A stretch of DNA of 64,000 bases from Anaerolineales bacterium (GTDB taxonomy: Bacteria; Chloroflexota; Anaerolineae; Anaerolineales; Villigracilaceae): assembly GCA_023382595.1 (NCBI GenBank), contig JAHDWB010000001.1:1612001-1676000 (forward strand), in the 5' to 3' direction. The position numbers were made by a program, and so were the translations under genes. Under the pieces are notes generated by a model. That model did not search any database, was not told where the DNA came from, and saw nothing but the letters and a program-made list of their open reading frames with translations. Positions 8,112 through 17,021 of the stretch are shown one piece after another (the first letter of the stretch is position 1; every line of letters starts with the position of its first letter).

Positions 8112-9584
8112 TTACTGAGGCGGAAGTATCGCCTTCTTGCGGGTGATGAATAATCCGATCAACAGCCCAACCAAACCGACCAGCATCACATTTCCCAGCG
8201 CATCGCCAACGAACGGATACAGCGTATTCACTGAGCCGATGGGCATTTGCACATTTTGGATTCCTGCGAAATTGCTTGCAGTTTCTTTGAACGAGTCCAC
8301 GCGGTTGAGTTCGCGCCCATATACATCCACTGCGGAGGAGACGCCCTGCCCCGTCTGGCGGAAGATGCTCACACCGTTCTCCACCGCGCGGAAAGTTGCC
8401 ATGCCCGCGTGAATATCTTTCACTTCCAGCCAATCATTCGAAGGGACGAAGAGTAGATCCACACTCTGTTCGCCCGCCTGCTTGATGACGTTCGGGAAGT
8501 CGGCGTCCCAGCAGATGATGGCGCTGAGTTTGCCGTAGGGCGTATCCACAGTTTGCAGAACGCCGTCGCCTTTGAGCGTGCCTTCAAAATCGTTGCCGCC
8601 GTATTTGACGTGCGTCAGCGCAACATCGCCGTTCGGGTCAATGATGTGGACCGCGTTAACAGGCGGGGTTTGTCCAAAGTCGAAGGTTGGCAGGATGATG
8701 TAAATATTTTTCTCCACCGCAATGGCAGATGCATCTACAACGAACTTTGCAACCTGATCGCTCATGCCAAGTCCTGCGCCTTCTTGCAGTGAGACGATGT
8801 TTGCGCCTTCATCTGCCATTTTGCGGATTTGCTCCAGCTGCTGCGCGTGGAGTTCATTTGTAGCTTGACGAAAACCCGCTTCATCTCCGCCGTTGAGTTG
8901 ATTCAGCAACCCAGGCAGTGTCCCATTGGGGAGCGAAAAGCCTGCAACTGTAACCATCTGCCCGGGCTGGGATGGGAGCAGAATCCGCCCGAAGCCAAGA
9001 CCAAGGATGAGGGCGAGCAACCCAGCCGAAGTCAGAGTGAGGCGCGTGAATTTGAATCCGTTTTCCCACAGGTGATTGATCAGGCTTGCGAACCAACTCA
9101 TCACGAAGTTGATTCCCCATAATCCGAACACGGATGCGATCTGCATGGCGGGCAGGAATCCGCGCTGCGAGTAGGCTGCCGCGCCGAAGGTTCCGAAGGG
9201 ACTGCCGCTGGCGGAGAAAAAGTCCATGGCGGTGGCGGCGATGGGATAGACGAGCGTGACCCATGCCGCGTCCGGGAAGCGGCGGGCATAGAGGCGGTCG
9301 ATGACGTAGGGGAGCAGGCTGATGGGCATCATCACGATGAAGAAGATCGGTTCGGCGTTCGGGTGGATGGCGGCGGTGGCGGTGGCGCCGTTCCATGCGA
9401 TGATGGTGGCGATGGCGGACGCCGCCCACATCAGCAGGAAGTTGCGCCCTGCTTTGTCGCTTTCGCGGAAGAAGCGGATGGCAAAGACGGGCATGAGCCA
9501 TGCCGCGAGCGGAAGATTCCATTTGCCGCCAATGAAGACGGTGAGGATGGTGGCGATGGCGAGGTAGATGTAGCGTTTGTTCAT
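8112..9584 (-). CDS. Apolipoprotein N-acyltransferase-like membrane nitrilase
   Basis: This 490-residue protein has Lnt architecture: about six N-terminal membrane spans (residues 5-200), a carbon-nitrogen hydrolase domain (about 210-450) and a last span near 465-482. The nitrilase triad appears complete: Glu268 (SLQEGAG), Lys327 (HVKYGG) and Cys358 (IICWDADF). Lnt transfers a third acyl chain to the N-terminal Cys of lipoproteins on the outer face of the cytoplasmic membrane. Similarity to true Lnt is modest by eye, so another acyl or amide transfer is possible. CAGGAG lies seven bases before the ATG. It is divergent from the histidine kinase at 9734. Confidence 0.72.
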   Translation of the reverse strand: MNKRYIYLAIATILTVFIGGKWNLPLAAWLMPVFAIRFFRESDKAGRNFLLMWAASAIATIIAWNGATATAAIHPNAEPIFFIVMMPISLLPYVIDRLYARRFPDAAWVTLVYPIAATAMDFFSASGSPFGTFGAAAYSQRGFLPAMQIASVFGLWGINFVMSWFASLINHLWENGFKFTRLTLTSAGLLALILGLGFGRILLPSQPGQMVTVAGFSLPNGTLPGLLNQLNGGDEAGFRQATNELHAQQLEQIRKMADEGANIVSLQEGAGLGMSDQVAKFVVDASAIAVEKNIYIILPTFDFGQTPPVNAVHIIDPNGDVALTHVKYGGNDFEGTLKGDGVLQTVDTPYGKLSAIICWDADFPNVIKQAGEQSVDLLFVPSNDWLEVKDIHAGMATFRAVENGVSIFRQTGQGVSSAVDVYGRELNRVDSFKETASNFAGIQNVQMPIGSVNTLYPFVGDALGNVMLVGLVGLLIGLFITRKKAILPPQ

Positions 9585-9681
9585 GATGTTCTCCTGTATT
9601 TGGAAAGTGGAAAGTTGTGATTGGCGCTATTCTATAAATATTGGTTTCTTCGCACATCGTCCATTCAGGGCGAAAGTGGAC

Positions 9682-9699
9682 ATTGTCCATTCGGACAAT
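9682..9699. promoter_or_regulatory. Inverted repeat in the divergent intergenic region
   Basis: ATTGTCC and GGACAAT flank ATTC. A partial copy (CGTCCATTCAGG) lies about 24 bases upstream. The repeat ends about 22 bases before the -10 of the kinase gene, so it is a candidate binding site for the LuxR-type response regulator encoded next door. Confidence 0.4.
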
Positions 9700-9721
9700 A
9701 TGCCTGCCTGACCGCGTCAGG

Positions 9722-9727
9722 TAGAAT
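9722..9727 (+). promoter_or_regulatory. -10 box implying leaderless start of the histidine kinase
   Basis: TAGAAT lies six bases before the ATG at 9734. A transcript from it would begin at the start codon, and no Shine-Dalgarno sequence is present. Confidence 0.5.
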
Positions 9728-9733
9728 AAGCGC

Positions 9734-10933
9734 ATGGAACAGTCCGATTCATATAAAAGCCAGTTCGTCGGTTTCCCCTTCTATATTTTCATCACCATCC
9801 TGTTGGGTTTGATCGCGGTATTCAGCCTGCGGGATGTGTGGAATACAGGCTCGCTGTTTTTCACCGCGCTGTGTTTCTTGCTATTCGCGTCTCACATCGG
9901 TTTGTACTGGCTGAATTTGAGAACGGAATTGGTCAGGCACCGATTGCTGGTGTACTATGCGGCGCAAGCCATGTTGATCGTTGCGCTGGTTTCCATCCCT
10001 TACGGCACGCCAATCTATTTGATGATTCTCGGCTCGGCGGTCATCACCATCATTGCGGATGTGCTGGGGTGGTGGGGGAATACGCGCCGCGCGTTGTACC
10101 TAGGCTTGTTCTATCTTGCGCTGACGGTTGGTTTGATCTTTTTGCGTGTGCCCGCCAGCGAGTGGGGGGCGGTCATTGTCAACCTGCTCATCAACGGTGG
10201 ATTTATCATCCTGTTCATGGTGGTGTTGAATCAGCAATTGGCAGAACGCCAAAAAGCCGTGGAACTCGCCGAGTCTTTGGAAAGCGCGAACGCCAAACTG
10301 GCGGCGTACAATGCCAAGATCGAATTGCTGACTTTGCAGAACGAACGTCAACGCATGGCGCGGGAATTGCATGACACACTGGCGCAAGGCGTGGCGGGGC
10401 TTGTGCTACAACTCGAAGCCATCAAAGCGCATCTCACTGCTGAAAATACCGAACGCGCCACCGCCATCGTCGAGCAGTCCATTGCGCGGGCACGCAGCAC
10501 ACTCGCCGAATCCCGTGCGGTGATCGATGACCTGCGCTCTGCGTCGACCAACGTCACAGACTTGGTGCGCGAAAAAGTGGAACGCTTCAAACAGTCCACG
10601 GGCATTCCCTGTGAATTGGAAATCTCGGTCAGTGAAAGCCAACTCCCTGCCGAAACGCTCGACCATGCCATGAACATCCTCAGCGAATCGCTGACGAACA
10701 TTGCCCGTCACGCGCAGGCGACGAACGTGAATGTAAAATTCTTCATTCAAAACAAAACACTGGAGTTGGAAGTCCGCGATAACGGCATCGGCTTCGACGT
10801 GAAGCAGGAAACCAAAGGTCACTACGGCTTGGTCGGTATGCACGAACGCGCACGCCTGACAGGTGGAATGCTCTCGATTGAGTCAGATGCAGGTGGAACT
10901 TGCGTGCAGTTCGTGGTGGGGAGGTCGTTATGA
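9734..10933 (+). CDS. NarL/DesK-type sensor histidine kinase
   Basis: This 399-residue membrane kinase has five or six spans in residues 14-175, a short coiled segment (about 178-205), a HisKA_3 dimerisation domain with the phosphoacceptor His213 in MARELHDTLAQG, and a C-terminal HATPase_c domain with N (HAMNILSESLTNIARHA) and G1 (VRDNGIGFDV) boxes. There is no large extracellular sensor loop, so the membrane itself or a partner is probably sensed, as in DesK/LiaS-type kinases. It is followed after 55 bases by its cognate LuxR-type regulator. Confidence 0.9.
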   Translation: MEQSDSYKSQFVGFPFYIFITILLGLIAVFSLRDVWNTGSLFFTALCFLLFASHIGLYWLNLRTELVRHRLLVYYAAQAMLIVALVSIPYGTPIYLMILGSAVITIIADVLGWWGNTRRALYLGLFYLALTVGLIFLRVPASEWGAVIVNLLINGGFIILFMVVLNQQLAERQKAVELAESLESANAKLAAYNAKIELLTLQNERQRMARELHDTLAQGVAGLVLQLEAIKAHLTAENTERATAIVEQSIARARSTLAESRAVIDDLRSASTNVTDLVREKVERFKQSTGIPCELEISVSESQLPAETLDHAMNILSESLTNIARHAQATNVNVKFFIQNKTLELEVRDNGIGFDVKQETKGHYGLVGMHERARLTGGMLSIESDAGGTCVQFVVGRSL

Positions 10934-10988
10934 TGAAAAGAAAGAGGCTTAACGCGAATGTTGCGAATGTCTTTGTGAGGATTGCACG

Positions 10989-11633
10989 ATGATCCGCGTG
11001 ATGATCACGGACGACCATCTCATTGTCCGTGAAGGTTTGCGGCTGATTCTCGAAACGGCGAATGATATCGAAATCGTCGGCGAAGCGATGGACGGGGCGG
11101 AGTGTCTCGAACTCGTCTCGAAATTAAATCCCCAAGTCATTCTCATGGACCTGCAAATGCCGCGCATGGACGGCATCACCGCCATCGGTCATCTGCGAAA
11201 AAATTTCCCCGAGATCGCCATTGTCATCCTCACCACTTACAACGAAGATGATTTGATGATCCGCGGTCTGCAAGCGGGCGCGCGCGGATATTTGCTCAAA
11301 GACTCAAGCCGCGAAAATCTATTGGATGCGATCCACGCCGCCGCGAGAGGGGAGACGTTATTGAAGCCTGAAATTCTCGCCCGCGTGCTCGCGCCCCAAT
11401 CGCATGGCAAGCCTGTCTCTACAAACCAAACCGACTCCACGCTGACAGAGCGCGAACTCGAAGTGCTGCAACTTGCCGCGAAAGGCGAGCGCAATAAGGA
11501 AATGGCTTATAAACTGGGAATCACGGAACGGACGGTAAAAGCTCACTTGCAAAGCATCTACCAAAAATTCGGCGTGGATTCCCGCGCCGCCGCGGTCGCG
11601 GTCGCCGCGGGGAGGGGGTTGCTGCGGGAGTGA
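10989..11633 (+). CDS. NarL/FixJ-family response regulator
   Basis: This 214-residue protein has a receiver domain (1-120) with the acidic pair D8-D9, phosphoacceptor Asp54 in LMDLQMPRMDG and the conserved Lys near 104 (YLLKDS). A LuxR-type HTH follows (about 148-205: LTERELEVLQLAAKG, then NKEMAYKLGITERTVKAHL). GTGAGG lies about eight bases before the ATG. It is the DNA-binding partner of the upstream kinase. Targets are unknown, although the adjacent divergent Lnt-like gene and the inverted repeat at 9682 are candidates. Confidence 0.9.
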   Translation: MIRVMITDDHLIVREGLRLILETANDIEIVGEAMDGAECLELVSKLNPQVILMDLQMPRMDGITAIGHLRKNFPEIAIVILTTYNEDDLMIRGLQAGARGYLLKDSSRENLLDAIHAAARGETLLKPEILARVLAPQSHGKPVSTNQTDSTLTERELEVLQLAAKGERNKEMAYKLGITERTVKAHLQSIYQKFGVDSRAAAVAVAAGRGLLRE

Positions 11634-11691
11634 AGTTCCCCGTAAAAAACTTCAAACAGGCGTCGTCTCTACCTGGACTGGAGAGGACCAA

Positions 11692-11952
11692 ATGCTCGCT
11701 CAATTTTCTGATTCGACCCCAAAAATCACCTTAAACCCCGAGGGCAATGAGCCTGCGGACGTTTGTATTGCCAATATCAGCCCAAAAGAACGCCAAAAGC
11801 GGATGCAGTTCGGCATCATGCAGATCGTTTTTGGCGTCGTTATTCTGGCTGTCCTGCTCCTGCTCGGCGCGGACAATGCCTGGCGTTTACCGCTTTTCTT
11901 CATGTTCGCGGCGGGAGCCTCGTCCATCTTCCAAGCCCTCGATAAAACCTGA
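11692..11952 (+). CDS. Small membrane protein, two predicted spans
   Basis: This 86-residue protein has a soluble N-terminus of about 40 residues and two hydrophobic segments (about 43-60 and 66-80) joined by a short loop containing GADNAWR. The start ATG follows GGAGAGGACCAA. It lies 58 bases after the response regulator and may be cotranscribed with the two-component system. I do not recognise a family. Confidence 0.55.
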   Translation: MLAQFSDSTPKITLNPEGNEPADVCIANISPKERQKRMQFGIMQIVFGVVILAVLLLLGADNAWRLPLFFMFAAGASSIFQALDKT

Positions 11953-11982
11953 GTGGTCGAAGCTGCGCGTGGTACACGCCTC

Positions 11983-12114
11983 ATGAATGGAACGTCGGAA
12001 AGAATCGAAGACCAAAAGGAAGTCTGGAAAATCCGCTGGCAGGCGATGAGGGTCATCGTTAAAGGCACGCTGGCGGGAGCGGCGTTGACCGCACTGGCAA
12101 TGTTGATTCCGTAA
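11983..12114 (+). CDS. Possible 43-residue small protein
   Basis: An open frame from ATG at 11983 encodes a charged N-terminal half (NGTSERIEDQKEVWKIRW) followed by a hydrophobic stretch (GTLAGAALTALAMLIP) that could be one membrane span. It ends just before a strong terminator, and charged-then-hydrophobic order fits a small membrane peptide. No good ribosome binding site is visible, so it could be chance. Confidence 0.3.
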   Translation: MNGTSERIEDQKEVWKIRWQAMRVIVKGTLAGAALTALAMLIP

Positions 12115-12130
12115 GTGACCTAAAGTTATG

Positions 12131-12162
12131 AACAGCGTCCCGTCATATGGCGGGACGCTGTT
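12131..12162. terminator. Hairpin terminator between convergent genes
   Basis: AACAGCGTCCCG and CGGGACGCTGTT pair perfectly around TCATATGG. It closes the two-component operon on the plus strand and the kinase-CoA-binding gene on the minus strand. Confidence 0.75.
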
Positions 12163-12224
12163 GTTTCAGTGGGGGAGATGCTTGAGATGGCTGGCAGGTT
12201 GAAGACCGGTCATGAGGCGGAACG

Positions 12225-12632
12225 TCACTCTCCGATCAATCTGCGATGCATCGAGCGCATACAGGCGTCCATCACGACCTGCACTCCGGCGTTCCGCGCG
12301 GAGAGAGCCGCCGCATCGTGGGAAATTCCCTCCTGCATCCAAATGACTTTTGCGCCGATCTTGATGGCTTCCTCCACCACCGGCGGGACGTCTTCGGGTT
12401 TGCGGAAGACCTGTACCACGTCCACTGTTTCGGGGATGGAGGCGAGGTCGGGATAGGATGTTTCGCCCATGATCTCCGCCGCCATCGGGTTGACGGGGAT
12501 GATGCGATACCCGTGTTCTTTCAAGTAGGATGCGATCGAGTAGCTGGGTTTGTCGGGGTTGGATGACAAGCCGACCACGGCGATCGTCTTTGCGGAGGTC
12601 AGGATGTCTTTCATCGTTTGGGTGTCGTTCAT
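12225..12632 (-). CDS. Internal start: stand-alone CoA-binding protein (alternative product)
   Basis: ATG at 12632-12630 lies in frame inside the larger gene and is preceded by AAAAGGAG (12649-12642) at an ideal nine-base distance. From it a 135-residue CoA_binding-fold protein can be made, the usual full length of YccU-like proteins. Both a fused and a free form may be produced. Its biochemical role (CoA or acyl-CoA sensing) is family-level inference. Confidence 0.5.
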   Translation of the reverse strand: MNDTQTMKDILTSAKTIAVVGLSSNPDKPSYSIASYLKEHGYRIIPVNPMAAEIMGETSYPDLASIPETVDVVQVFRKPEDVPPVVEEAIKIGAKVIWMQEGISHDAAALSARNAGVQVVMDACMRSMHRRLIGE

Positions 12633-14033
12633 GACGGTATTCTCCTTTTCATTGATGGGAATTCGGGTTGGCAGGGTGGCTTTGAAGGTCGTTTTGCCCG
12701 GTGTTGATTCGACTGATAACTGCCCGCAATGGCGGGATGCGATGATGTTGTGCGAGATGTGCAATCCCAGCCCGGTGCCCTGTCCCGGCGGCTTTGTGGT
12801 GAAGAACGGGTCGAAGATGCGCTCGCAAATCTCCGCAGGGATGCCGGGACCGTTATCTGAAATCTCGACCACCACTTTATCATTTTCCGCGTATGTGCGC
12901 AGGGTCAGCTCGCCGCTGCCGCTCATCGCATCCACGGCGTTGTCGATGATGTTCGTCCACACCTGGTTTAATTCACTGGCATACGCTTCGATGCGCGGCA
13001 GGTCCGGCGAATATTCACGTTTGACGGCAACCCCGCGCTTCAACTTGTACTGCATGATGGTGAGCGTATTTTCCAGCCCTTCGTGCACATCCACTTCGAG
13101 CAGCGGCGCCTGATCGTGATAGGTGTAGGACTTCATCGCCTGCACGATCTTCGAGATGCGCTCGGTCGCCTGCAAAACATCTGCAAGCAAAACCATCGTC
13201 AGACAACCCGCGCCCAACCAACGGATGGACAGATCGAACAGGGCGGGATTTCGGAACGGCTCAAGCGACTCACCATTCCAGCCGAAGTTGACCATCGCCG
13301 GAGCAAGCTCCCACGCGGAGTCGACGCCGTTCGCTTCCAGCCACGCCTGAAGCTGGTCGGTCAGGTCGATCTTCTCCAACGCATCAAGTTTGAGCGGCGA
13401 CTCGAAGCGGCGTGACGCCTCGTCCATGAAACCTTCCAGCCACGCGGTCTGTCCCTCACGGACCGCCTGGGATTCGATCTCATGCGTCAGGCGGATGTAG
13501 TTGAACTGCGCTTCGCGCAATTGCGATGCGCTCCTCTGCGCCGCCGCGGACGGATTGTTCAACTCGTGCGCCAGTCCCGCCGTCATCGTGCCGAGCGCCA
13601 CCATCTTCTCGTGCTGATGCAGCAGGGCTTCATCCTGGATCAACCGTCCCATCACCAGATGCAGGATCGCGGTCGCTGCCGATGAACTGGACGCCAGCAA
13701 TTTATCGAACGCCGCTTGTGGGATGCGCAAGACTTCCCCTCGAGTGCGCGCAATGATCGTCGCGGAACGCGGCGCGCGCGTGATCAACGCCATCTCGCCG
13801 ACCACGTCGCCTGCGCCGCGCGTATCGAGATGAATGACGGACTGTCCCGACAATTTCTGGATGATAAATTCCCCGCTTAGGATGACGTAGGCGGCTTCGC
13901 CGACATCGCCCTGACGGATCAATACTTCGCCCGGGTACAGGGATACGCGCTCGCCCATGTCCACAAGCTGACGCAATTCGTCATCAGACAAGCCTTGAAA
14001 TAACAGGGATTTGCGCAGGTCGTTGAGATTCAT
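12225..14033 (-). CDS. cNMP-binding sensor histidine kinase fused to a CoA-binding domain
   Basis: This is a 602-residue cytoplasmic protein. Residues 1-125 form a Crp-type cyclic-nucleotide-binding domain ([14 protein letters not shown] marks the phosphate cassette). A HisKA-like helix follows with phosphoacceptor His near 156 ([14 protein letters not shown]). The HATPase_c domain contains [17 protein letters not shown] and GTGLGLHIS. Residues 468-602 are a complete CoA_binding (YccU-type) protein ([20 protein letters not shown]). The join, [15 protein letters not shown], is in frame, and its Met is preceded by a perfect AAAAGGAG. The kinase overlaps the upstream receiver-oxidoreductase (TGATG), whose receiver is its likely phosphorylation partner. 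An alternative GTG start lies one codon earlier. The fusion could also reflect a lost stop codon or assembly error. Confidence 0.82.
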   Translation of the reverse strand: MNLNDLRKSLLFQGLSDDELRQLVDMGERVSLYPGEVLIRQGDVGEAAYVILSGEFIIQKLSGQSVIHLDTRGAGDVVGEMALITRAPRSATIIARTRGEVLRIPQAAFDKLLASSSSAATAILHLVMGRLIQDEALLHQHEKMVALGTMTAGLAHELNNPSAAAQRSASQLREAQFNYIRLTHEIESQAVREGQTAWLEGFMDEASRRFESPLKLDALEKIDLTDQLQAWLEANGVDSAWELAPAMVNFGWNGESLEPFRNPALFDLSIRWLGAGCLTMVLLADVLQATERISKIVQAMKSYTYHDQAPLLEVDVHEGLENTLTIMQYKLKRGVAVKREYSPDLPRIEAYASELNQVWTNIIDNAVDAMSGSGELTLRTYAENDKVVVEISDNGPGIPAEICERIFDPFFTTKPPGQGTGLGLHISHNIIASRHCGQLSVESTPGKTTFKATLPTRIPINEKENTVMNDTQTMKDILTSAKTIAVVGLSSNPDKPSYSIASYLKEHGYRIIPVNPMAAEIMGETSYPDLASIPETVDVVQVFRKPEDVPPVVEEAIKIGAKVIWMQEGISHDAAALSARNAGVQVVMDACMRSMHRRLIGE

Positions 14034-15688
14034 CACAGCGTTTTCAAATATTCCTTCATCAAGGCAAAGGCAACGGCGCCCTCACCTGCCGCGGATGCCA
14101 CGCGATGGTTGGTTCCAAAGCGCACATCGCCCGCCGCGAAAATGCCCGGGACACTGGTCTCCAACAGGAACGGGGTCCGCTCCAAGGTCCAGCCGGGAGG
14201 CGGTCTGTTATCCACCAGCGTATCGGGACCTGTGAAAATGTATCCTTTTTCGTTGCGCATCACGAGGTCGGCGACTACCTGACTTTGCGGGCGGACGCCG
14301 ATGAATACGAACAACGCCGCCGCATCGAAGGTCCGGGCTTCATTGGTTTTCGCGTTTTTGACGATGATCTGTTCCAGCGTGTTGCCGCCCTTCACTTCCA
14401 TCAGGTCGGTGTTCAATAATAGCTCGACCTTTTCATTGTCGTTCATCGCATCCACAAGATATTTCGAAGCGGTGGGCTGTGGACCGCGGATCAGCATTGT
14501 GACCTTGCTTGCGAACCGGCTCAGGTACATGGCTCCCTGCGCGGCGGAGTTCGCGCCGCCCGCCACAAACACGTGCCGGTCTTTGTAATTCATCGCCTCG
14601 GTGTACGCCGCGCCGTAATAGATCCCCGCGCCGGTGAATTTGTCCGCGCCGGGCATTTTCAACATGTGGAATGAAGCGCCGGTGGCGATCAACACTGCAT
14701 GACAGGAAATCTCCGTTCCATCCGCCAGTGTGACGATACGATACGCATCCCTGACGAAGACCCGGCTTGCCTCCTGCGCGGACAGAATCTCCACGCCGAA
14801 ACGTTTTGCCTGCGACACCGCGCGGCGGGCGAGATCGTCCCCGGAGATGCCGCTGGGAAAACCGAGATAATTCTCGATCTTCGGGCTGCTGCCTGCCTGC
14901 CCGCCCGGCGCGCCTTTTTCGACGACAAGACAGCGATACCCTTCCGAACCTCCATACACCGCGGCTGCCAGCCCGGCGGGACCGCTTCCAATGATCACGA
15001 TGTCGTAAAACGGGAGTTCGGCGCGTGTTTGCAGACCGGCTTTATCCGCCAGTTCTTTCAAATTCGGCTGGGTCAGTATGGTTCCATCGGGAAAGAATAT
15101 GACGGGGAGTTTTGTCGTTTCGGAGGAAAGTCCGTCCACCAGCTGGCGCGCATTCACATCCTTTTCGATGTCCAGCCATTGATAGGGGATCTGGTGCCTC
15201 GTCAGAAAATCCTTGACCTGATGACTGGATAACGACCACTGCGTCCCCGCAACACGGATCCCTTCATAAGGCAGCCGCACATGGGCTTTCCAGTCCTCCA
15301 GCAGTTCATCGAGGATGGGATACAGCCGTTCCTCCGGCGGATGCCACGGCTTCATCAAATAATAATCAAGCCCGATCTCATTGATGGAATCGATGGCGGC
15401 TTGCGTATCGGCGTAGGCGGTGAGCAGAACCCGCTTCGCCTGCGGCTGGGATTTGATCGCCTCGGCAAGGAATTCCGTTCCGCTGATGGCAGGCATGCGT
15501 TGATCCACCAAAAACAGCGCGACAGGTTCGCCGCGTTCCTGTAATTTCTTTAGATAATCCAGCGCAACGGCTCCCGAATCGATCGGCAGGATGCGGTAAT
15601 CCCGCCCGTAGCGGGAACGCAGATCGCGTTCTATCGAACTTAGAACGGCGGAATCATCATCGATGGTGAGGATCACGGGTTTTGCCAT
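14033..15688 (-). CDS. Response-regulator receiver fused to thioredoxin-like and thioredoxin-reductase-like FAD domains
   Basis: This 551-residue protein starts with a receiver domain (1-135; D10-D12, phosphoacceptor Asp62 in FLVDQRMP, Lys113). A glutaredoxin/thioredoxin-like domain follows (about 145-220). A class II thioredoxin-reductase fold comes next: FAD motif VIIGSGPAGLAAA at 231-243, NAD(P)H motif VAGGANSAAQ near 385-394, and the FAD-closing GIFAAGDVR. The only cysteines are C253 and C339. The CxxC of the reductase is replaced by GAAYTEA near 359-365, and the thioredoxin-like domain lacks its CxxC. It is therefore probably not a disulfide reductase, but may be a phosphorylation-controlled flavoprotein oxidoreductase or redox sensor. 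It heads an operon with the cNMP-binding kinase. Confidence 0.85.
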   Translation of the reverse strand: MAKPVILTIDDDSAVLSSIERDLRSRYGRDYRILPIDSGAVALDYLKKLQERGEPVALFLVDQRMPAISGTEFLAEAIKSQPQAKRVLLTAYADTQAAIDSINEIGLDYYLMKPWHPPEERLYPILDELLEDWKAHVRLPYEGIRVAGTQWSLSSHQVKDFLTRHQIPYQWLDIEKDVNARQLVDGLSSETTKLPVIFFPDGTILTQPNLKELADKAGLQTRAELPFYDIVIIGSGPAGLAAAVYGGSEGYRCLVVEKGAPGGQAGSSPKIENYLGFPSGISGDDLARRAVSQAKRFGVEILSAQEASRVFVRDAYRIVTLADGTEISCHAVLIATGASFHMLKMPGADKFTGAGIYYGAAYTEAMNYKDRHVFVAGGANSAAQGAMYLSRFASKVTMLIRGPQPTASKYLVDAMNDNEKVELLLNTDLMEVKGGNTLEQIIVKNAKTNEARTFDAAALFVFIGVRPQSQVVADLVMRNEKGYIFTGPDTLVDNRPPPGWTLERTPFLLETSVPGIFAAGDVRFGTNHRVASAAGEGAVAFALMKEYLKTL

Positions 15689-15763
15689 GGGCGTTTTCCC
15701 TGAATTGGGTGGGGGATGTCTGTTATTCTAACACCGTGACAGGGGATGGGATGCCTTGCACGT

Positions 15764-15769
15764 TATAAT
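15764..15769 (+). promoter_or_regulatory. -10 box of the surE operon
   Basis: TATAAT at 15764-15769 lies 32 bases before the surE ATG. No clear -35 is seen at 16-18 bases. The implied leader is about 26 bases. Confidence 0.45.
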
Positions 15770-15801
15770 CAACTCAAAATTCAAGATCGGAAAACGAATC
15801 C

Positions 15802-16569
15802 ATGCATATTCTTGTAACCAACGATGACGGCGTACAGGCGCCCGGACTTCTCGCACTCGCGCAGGAGATGCGCAAACTCGGCAAAGTGACCGTCTTTGCG
15901 CCGGATAAGAACTGGTCTGCTTCGGGGCATGTGAAGACGATGGAACGTCCCTTGCGGGTGAAAGAGGTGACGCTAGCGGATGGCACTTCGGCGTTCGCCT
16001 CGGATGGCGCACCGTCGGATTGTGTGGCGTTGCCCATGCTCGGCCTCATCGAAGAGCAGATCGATCTCGTCGTTTCGGGTATCAATCCCAACGCCAACAT
16101 CGGGCATGACGTGACTTATTCCGGCACGGTCACTGCCGCGATGGAGGCGGTCATCGCAGGCGTGAAGGGCATCGCAGTCTCACTGGATTCGCCGGAGGGG
16201 CACAAAGGTCCACTCGACTACTCAACTGCCGCCGTAGTCGCGAAGCGCATTGCGGAACAGGTCATCGCGGACGGTCTGCCTGAGGGTGTCGTCTTGAATG
16301 TCAATGTGCCATACCTCAAAGAGTCAGAACTCAAGGGATATATGATCACCCGTCAGGGACTGCGCGTCTATCGCGATGCGCTCGATGTGCGCATTGACCC
16401 GCGCGGCAAGCCGTATTACTGGATCGGCGGTGAAGCGCCCACTGGCGTGGCGGAGGACGGCACCGACTTCGGCGCGCTCGCGCAGGGATACGTATCCATC
16501 ACGCCGCTGCAATTGGACTTGACGCATGTCAGGGCGATGGATGTGTTGAAGAAGTGGAAATTTGAGTGA
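15802..16569 (+). CDS. surE: 5'/3'-nucleotidase SurE
   Basis: This 255-residue cytoplasmic metallophosphatase removes phosphate from nucleoside 5'- and 3'-monophosphates. The metal-site residues fall at the textbook positions: Asp8 and Asp9 in VTNDDGVQAPG, Ser39 in NWSASGH and Asn95 in SGINPNANIG, followed by GTVTAAMEA. Length is typical. The gene overlaps the next by GTGA, so it heads a tightly packed operon with three membrane or small proteins. Confidence 0.95.
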   Translation: MHILVTNDDGVQAPGLLALAQEMRKLGKVTVFAPDKNWSASGHVKTMERPLRVKEVTLADGTSAFASDGAPSDCVALPMLGLIEEQIDLVVSGINPNANIGHDVTYSGTVTAAMEAVIAGVKGIAVSLDSPEGHKGPLDYSTAAVVAKRIAEQVIADGLPEGVVLNVNVPYLKESELKGYMITRQGLRVYRDALDVRIDPRGKPYYWIGGEAPTGVAEDGTDFGALAQGYVSITPLQLDLTHVRAMDVLKKWKFE

Positions 16570-17021
16570 ACTCCATCAACGAACTTATCCCCGTCTTGCA
16601 AACCGCCGTCGGACCGGTCATTCTGATCTCTGGTGTTGGCTTGCTTCTACTCAGTATGACCAATCGCTTTTCGCGCATTATCGACCGTGCCCGCAATTTA
16701 CTGGCAATCTCTGAAACCCAAAGTGGACCTGTTCAACAGAAGACGCTTGCTCAGATCGATATCTTGTGGAGTCAGGCAAAGTTGATTCGCCTTTCGATCC
16801 TTTTCGCAGCCATCAGTCTGTTGTGCGCGGCATTGCTCATCATCATTCTGTTCATCACCGCGCTGTTCGGCATTGAAGATGCATGGCTGTTGAGCCTCAT
16901 CTTTGTCGTCTGCATGGGATCGTTGATCGCATCTCTGATCGTTTTTATCACTGATATCAACCGCTCGCTCTCGGCTTTCAAGGTGGAGTTGTATGGGTAT
17001 GAGACCAAACAGGAAGGATGA
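16566..17021 (+). CDS. DUF2721-family membrane protein
   Basis: This 151-residue protein starts at a GTG that overlaps the surE stop (GTGA). It has three membrane spans (about 12-30, 73-100 and 106-128). The conserved segment MTNRFSRIIDRARNL between spans 1 and 2 is typical of DUF2721 proteins, whose function is unknown. A short hydrophilic tail follows. It overlaps the next gene by ATGA. Confidence 0.8.
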   Translation: MNSINELIPVLQTAVGPVILISGVGLLLLSMTNRFSRIIDRARNLLAISETQSGPVQQKTLAQIDILWSQAKLIRLSILFAAISLLCAALLIIILFITALFGIEDAWLLSLIFVVCMGSLIASLIVFITDINRSLSAFKVELYGYETKQEG

